This document shows, in pieces, positions 5,817 through 7,889 of a stretch of DNA of 7,889 nt (the first letter of the stretch is position 1; each line of letters starts with the position of its first letter). Both the position numbers and the translations under genes were made by a program. The notes under the pieces were generated by a model. The model saw only the letters and a program-made list of their open reading frames with translations. It was not told where the DNA came from and did not search any database. The stretch is from Candidatus Bathyarchaeota archaeon (GTDB lineage Archaea > Thermoproteota > Bathyarchaeia > TCS64), in the NCBI GenBank assembly GCA_030601645.1, contig JAUWBQ010000077.1, positions 1 to 7,889 on the forward strand. Direction: 5' to 3'.

Positions 5817-6377
5817 CTATTGGCTGGTCGCCGACTCGACGTTGACCTCGGTGATGTACTGGGCGTTGTTGGTGTACAGGAGCATGTTTACCGTGGTCCC
5901 TACATCAGCCAGCTGGATGTTTGGGGGGCCCTTGATGTAGAAGAGTATCACGCCGCCTGATATCAGGGGAATGTCCGAGGTCGACTGGTTGAAGACGAGT
6001 TCGTCGATGGTCACGCTGGGTCCTGTGAGGTGGGCGTAGCCCGTCCTGTTTAGTTTTCCCGTGAAGGTGGTTCCAGTCGGGACCCTGTAGTAGTAGATGT
6101 CGCTCCATTGGGCCTCGACGCCCCTGACCTTTATCCCGGCTATCAGGATGTCCCTGCCTCCGAGGTTCTGGAGCTTGAAGGCGGCGACGGCTCCCGTGGC
6201 GTTGACCCAGATATTTTCCTTGGTGATGCGTGCCTCCTCTATGTTCGTACGCATGAGGGTGATGTTCGTGGCGTAGTACGTCACCACACCGGCGAGAAGC
6301 ACGGCTATGACGAGGAGTATCAAGGCAGATACGACCTCGCTCAAACCCTTGTTCTCCCGCTGTAGTTTATTCTCCAA
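5817..6377 (-). CDS. Archaeal type IV pilin / archaellin-like protein with class III signal peptide
   Basis: Predicted surface-filament or pseudopilin-type subunit of 186 residues. A short charged leader (MENKLQRENKG) is followed by LSEVVSALILLVIAVLLAG, the hydrophobic helix typical of archaeal pilins and archaellins. Cleavage by the prepilin peptidase would fall after Gly11, leaving a mature N-terminus LSEVVSA. After the helix (about 13-37) comes a beta-rich, cysteine-free domain with four Asn-X-Ser/Thr sequons (Asn38, 59, 110, 130), as expected of an exported glycosylated protein. The TTG at 6377 is chosen because GAGG (+ strand 6386-6389) lies 8 nt upstream and the resulting leader has the right length. 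A winged-helix gene follows. No prepilin peptidase, secretion ATPase or membrane platform gene is in the window, so the filament type (adhesive pilus, archaellum, other) is undecided. Confidence 0.85.
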   Translation of the reverse strand: MENKLQRENKGLSEVVSALILLVIAVLLAGVVTYYATNITLMRTNIEEARITKENIWVNATGAVAAFKLQNLGGRDILIAGIKVRGVEAQWSDIYYYRVPTGTTFTGKLNRTGYAHLTGPSVTIDELVFNQSTSDIPLISGGVILFYIKGPPNIQLADVGTTVNMLLYTNNAQYITEVNVESATSQ

Positions 6378-6605
6378 TCTTTATTCCTCGACCCTTTTTA
6401 TTACACTATTCTCCACTACTTATTTTAAAAGAGATTTCGGAGTTCATAACTATATTTCTTATCCTTAAGCCTGATAAGCATGAATGGAATGTTTCCCTTT
6501 AAAATAACATTATAAACTATCATTAAATACAGTCCTTACTATGTTTCTTTTTTATAGCTATTCAAATATGGATCACAAAAATATTCCCTAACTCTGATGA
6601 TATAT
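6378..6605. other. AT-rich spacer between pilin promoter and receiver remnant
   Basis: Apart from the pilin promoter at its left end I see no gene here. The sequence is far richer in A/T than the coding regions, with several TATA-like words and a T run (6543-6553). A TGATGA (6595-6600) followed by CTGA (6621-6624) recalls C/D-box words, but there is no internal D'/C' pair, so I do not call an RNA. AAAAA at 6577-6581 could end a leftward transcript from the remnant. Confidence 0.5.
6386..6430 (-). promoter_or_regulatory. Pilin operon promoter and Shine-Dalgarno
   Basis: On the - strand, CTTTTAAAATAAG (+ strand 6418-6430) is a TATA-like element about 45 nt before the pilin TTG. A transcript start near 6400 would leave a leader of about 23 nt containing GAGG (+ strand 6386-6389). 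Confidence 0.5.
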
Positions 6606-6857
6606 TCAGTTATTGTCAAACTGATTGGACGTATCGACATTCATACGGAGGAGCCGTATTGACTCCCTCGGGGGCAGGAATTCCGTTTGCGCGCGCAGCC
6701 TTTTCAAAGCCTCTTTGGGAGAAGAAATCTTTTCAACAAACAAGCCTGGATCGATTCTCTCGATGATCAATTTGGTGACATTCAACTGGCTGGGGCTATC
6801 GTCTAAGTGGAGGACCTTCACTGATTGAAGAGGCTCTTGACGGTCGAGGGATAACAA
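6606..6857 (-). pseudogene. Truncated response-regulator receiver domain remnant
   Basis: The 83-residue frame begins like the N-terminal half of a CheY-type receiver domain: VKVLHLDDSPSQLNVTKLII (13-32), with the acidic pair Asp19-Asp20 that would bind Mg2+, then FVEKISSPKEALKRLRA (40-56), matching strand 1, helix 1, strand 2 and helix 2. After about residue 58 the match is lost. There is no strand 3 carrying the phosphoacceptor Asp, no conserved Thr/Ser and no Lys, and the frame stops after an unrelated tail. A complete receiver domain needs about 120 residues. Candidate starts are TTG 6857 or GTG 6821, neither with a convincing ribosome site. I read it as the broken end of a two-component or hybrid kinase gene whose remainder has been lost, lying in an AT-rich area. 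A functional mini-protein is possible but less likely. Confidence 0.6.
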
Positions 6858-7023
6858 CTTACCCTTGTTTCATGCGCCATTATTTGTCCATTGCACAGGC
6901 GCAATACCTATCATACTTACGATCTTCGAGTAGAAAGGGGAAATTTTCTTATAGTTTAGCGAAAAATACACTTCTCAAACAGGAAGCAACAGGCGTCGTC
7001 AATAATTGTCAAAATACGTGATA
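6858..7023. other. AT-rich spacer upstream of the mu-crystallin-family gene
   Basis: No gene is seen. A 6-bp inverted repeat TGCGCC / GGCGCA (6873-6878 and 6898-6903, 19-nt loop) is present but weak. The word ATTGTCAAA occurs here (7005-7013) and on the other side of the receiver remnant (6612-6620). Confidence 0.4.
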
Positions 7024-7043
7024 GGCTAGCCCAAATTTTTAAG
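7024..7043 (+). promoter_or_regulatory. Putative operator GGCTAGCCCAAA, copy 2, with TATA box
   Basis: GGCTAGCCCAAA (7024-7035) is identical to 3134-3145 and again contains the palindrome GGCTAGCC. It runs directly into the TATA-like TTTTTAAG (7036-7043). Transcription would start near 7065, leaving about 10 nt before the ATG at 7075, the same short-leader layout as the racemase-like gene. Confidence 0.55.
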
Positions 7044-7074
7044 CAAAGAGAGGGCATTTCAGAGTGAATCGGCC

Positions 7075-7889
7075 ATGTTGCACCTATCCGATGAGGATAT
7101 CGCCGGAATCCTTACGATGAAGGAGGCGATAGACGCCGTCGAGAAGGCTTTCGGCGAGTATGCGAAAGGCTCCGTGAGAATGCCCCCGAGATCGACGATT
7201 ATGTTAGACAAGTACGGCGGAAGCATCTCGTTCATGCCCTCATACCTGGAGGAGACGGACGCCCTGGCGACGAAGATAATATCCATCTATCCCCGGAACC
7301 CGGAGAGAGGGCTTCCGACGACGGTGGCCTGGATCGTGGTAAACGACCCAGAGACGGGGATGATGGAGGCGATGCTCGACGGGACCTACCTGACGGCCGT
7401 CAGGACCGGCGCTGTCTCGGGGGTTGCCTCACGTTATCTGGCTCCGGAGGGCAGCAGGGTCGCGGCGGTCATCGGATGCGGGGTCCAGGGGAGGACCCAG
7501 GCATGGGCCATCGCAGAGACCATCGAGCTGGAGGAGCTCAGGGTCTTCGACATATCGAGGGAACGAATGGAAAAGTTCGCAGGGGAGATGGGTTCGAAGC
7601 TGGGCGTGGATGTCGTCCCCTTGGATTCAGGGGCCGAAGCGGTGAAGGGCGCCGACGTCGTCCTTGCTGCCACGACCTCAAAGAACCCCGTGGTGAGGAG
7701 GGAGTGGCTGGGGGACAGGGTCCACGTGAGCGCCATCGGCAGCTTCTACCCGGACTATAGGGAGCTGGACACCGGGATCATCAAGGAAGCCAAGGTGGTG
7801 GTGGACAGCATCGAGGCCGTCATGGAGGAGGCGGGGGACATCCTGATCCCCATAGCCGAGGGCGCCATAACCGAGGGGCACATCCACGC
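7075..7889 (+). CDS. Ornithine cyclodeaminase / mu-crystallin family dehydrogenase, 3'-partial
   Basis: NAD(P)-dependent cytosolic enzyme of the family containing ornithine cyclodeaminase, archaeal alanine dehydrogenase and delta1-pyrroline-2-carboxylate reductase. The visible 271 residues run off the window; members are usually 310-340 long, so about 40-70 residues are missing. Substrate-binding residues are intact: Arg39 (MPPRST), Lys67 (ATKIIS) and Arg110 (TAVRTGA). The Rossmann motif VIGCGVQGRTQ is at 132-142. In the loop AIGSFYPDYRELD (220-232), Phe224 appears to occupy the place of the catalytic Asp of true ornithine cyclodeaminase (Asp228 in Pseudomonas putida), which argues for a reductase or dehydrogenase, such as an alanine dehydrogenase or pyrroline-carboxylate reductase. 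The ATG at 7075 fits the family N-terminus (MLHLSDEDI) and the promoter; ribosome-site support is weak (GAGTGA). The shared promoter element suggests coregulation with the racemase-like gene. Confidence 0.93.
   Translation, partial: MLHLSDEDIAGILTMKEAIDAVEKAFGEYAKGSVRMPPRSTIMLDKYGGSISFMPSYLEETDALATKIISIYPRNPERGLPTTVAWIVVNDPETGMMEAMLDGTYLTAVRTGAVSGVASRYLAPEGSRVAAVIGCGVQGRTQAWAIAETIELEELRVFDISRERMEKFAGEMGSKLGVDVVPLDSGAEAVKGADVVLAATTSKNPVVRREWLGDRVHVSAIGSFYPDYRELDTGIIKEAKVVVDSIEAVMEEAGDILIPIAEGAITEGHIH

Noticed and set aside
6595..6624. C/D-box-like words TGATGA and CTGA
   Set aside because: The spacing is too short for a full C/D guide RNA, the internal D' and C' boxes are missing, and the base before TGATGA is not a purine.
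6873..6903. Inverted repeat TGCGCC / GGCGCA with 19-nt loop
   Set aside because: Six base pairs with a long AT-rich loop and no extension; not convincing as an RNA or operator.
1..7889. CRISPR array, tRNA, rRNA or insertion sequence
   Set aside because: No regularly spaced repeats, no cloverleaf-like sequence, no rRNA words, and no transposase motifs or terminal inverted repeats were found on reading both strands.

Overview
The window looks like a piece of an archaeal chromosome. It has a group II chaperonin (thermosome) subunit ending in a GGM-type tail, the archaeal/eukaryotic-type RNA polymerase subunit Rpo6 (RpoK), a class III signal-peptide pilin, a small archaeal-type winged-helix regulator, TATA-box promoters about 25 nt before inferred transcript starts, and T-rich terminators. 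Coding regions are GC-rich with strong G/C at third codon positions, while spacers are AT-rich. TTG starts are unusually frequent (thermosome, rpo6, racemase-like gene, pilin). I cannot fix the lineage from sequence alone; the gene mix would suit a Bathyarchaeia-like or other uncultivated archaeon, and that is inference.

Layout on the + strand: a 5'-truncated fumarylacetoacetate hydrolase (FAH)-family enzyme (1-809); thermosome subunit (947-2611) followed 30 nt later, in the same reading frame, by rpo6 (2642-2899); a small two-helix membrane protein (2948-3139); a divergent proline racemase / hydroxyproline epimerase-dehydratase superfamily protein (3191-4192); and a PLP fold-type I aminotransferase (4273-5361, probably with a non-canonical ATA start). 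On the - strand, converging on the aminotransferase, are a type IV pilin-like protein (6377 to 5817) and a winged-helix regulator (5762 to 5493), which look like a two-gene operon. An AT-rich stretch (6378-7074) holds only a broken response-regulator receiver remnant (6857 to 6606, - strand). The window closes with a 3'-truncated ornithine cyclodeaminase / mu-crystallin family dehydrogenase (7075-7889, + strand).

How the genes may work together: thermosome and rpo6 are housekeeping genes. The racemase-like gene, the aminotransferase, the mu-crystallin-type enzyme and possibly the FAH enzyme suggest amino/imino-acid catabolism. In known hydroxyproline pathways a racemase-superfamily dehydratase makes delta1-pyrroline-2-carboxylate and a mu-crystallin-family reductase converts it to proline. 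The most interesting signal is that the racemase-like and mu-crystallin-like genes, almost 4 kb apart, carry the same 12-nt element GGCTAGCCCAAA (containing the palindrome GGCTAGCC) immediately upstream of their TATA boxes, which suggests a shared operator. The racemase-like protein also has several conserved active-site positions replaced together, so its reaction may not be one of the known ones.
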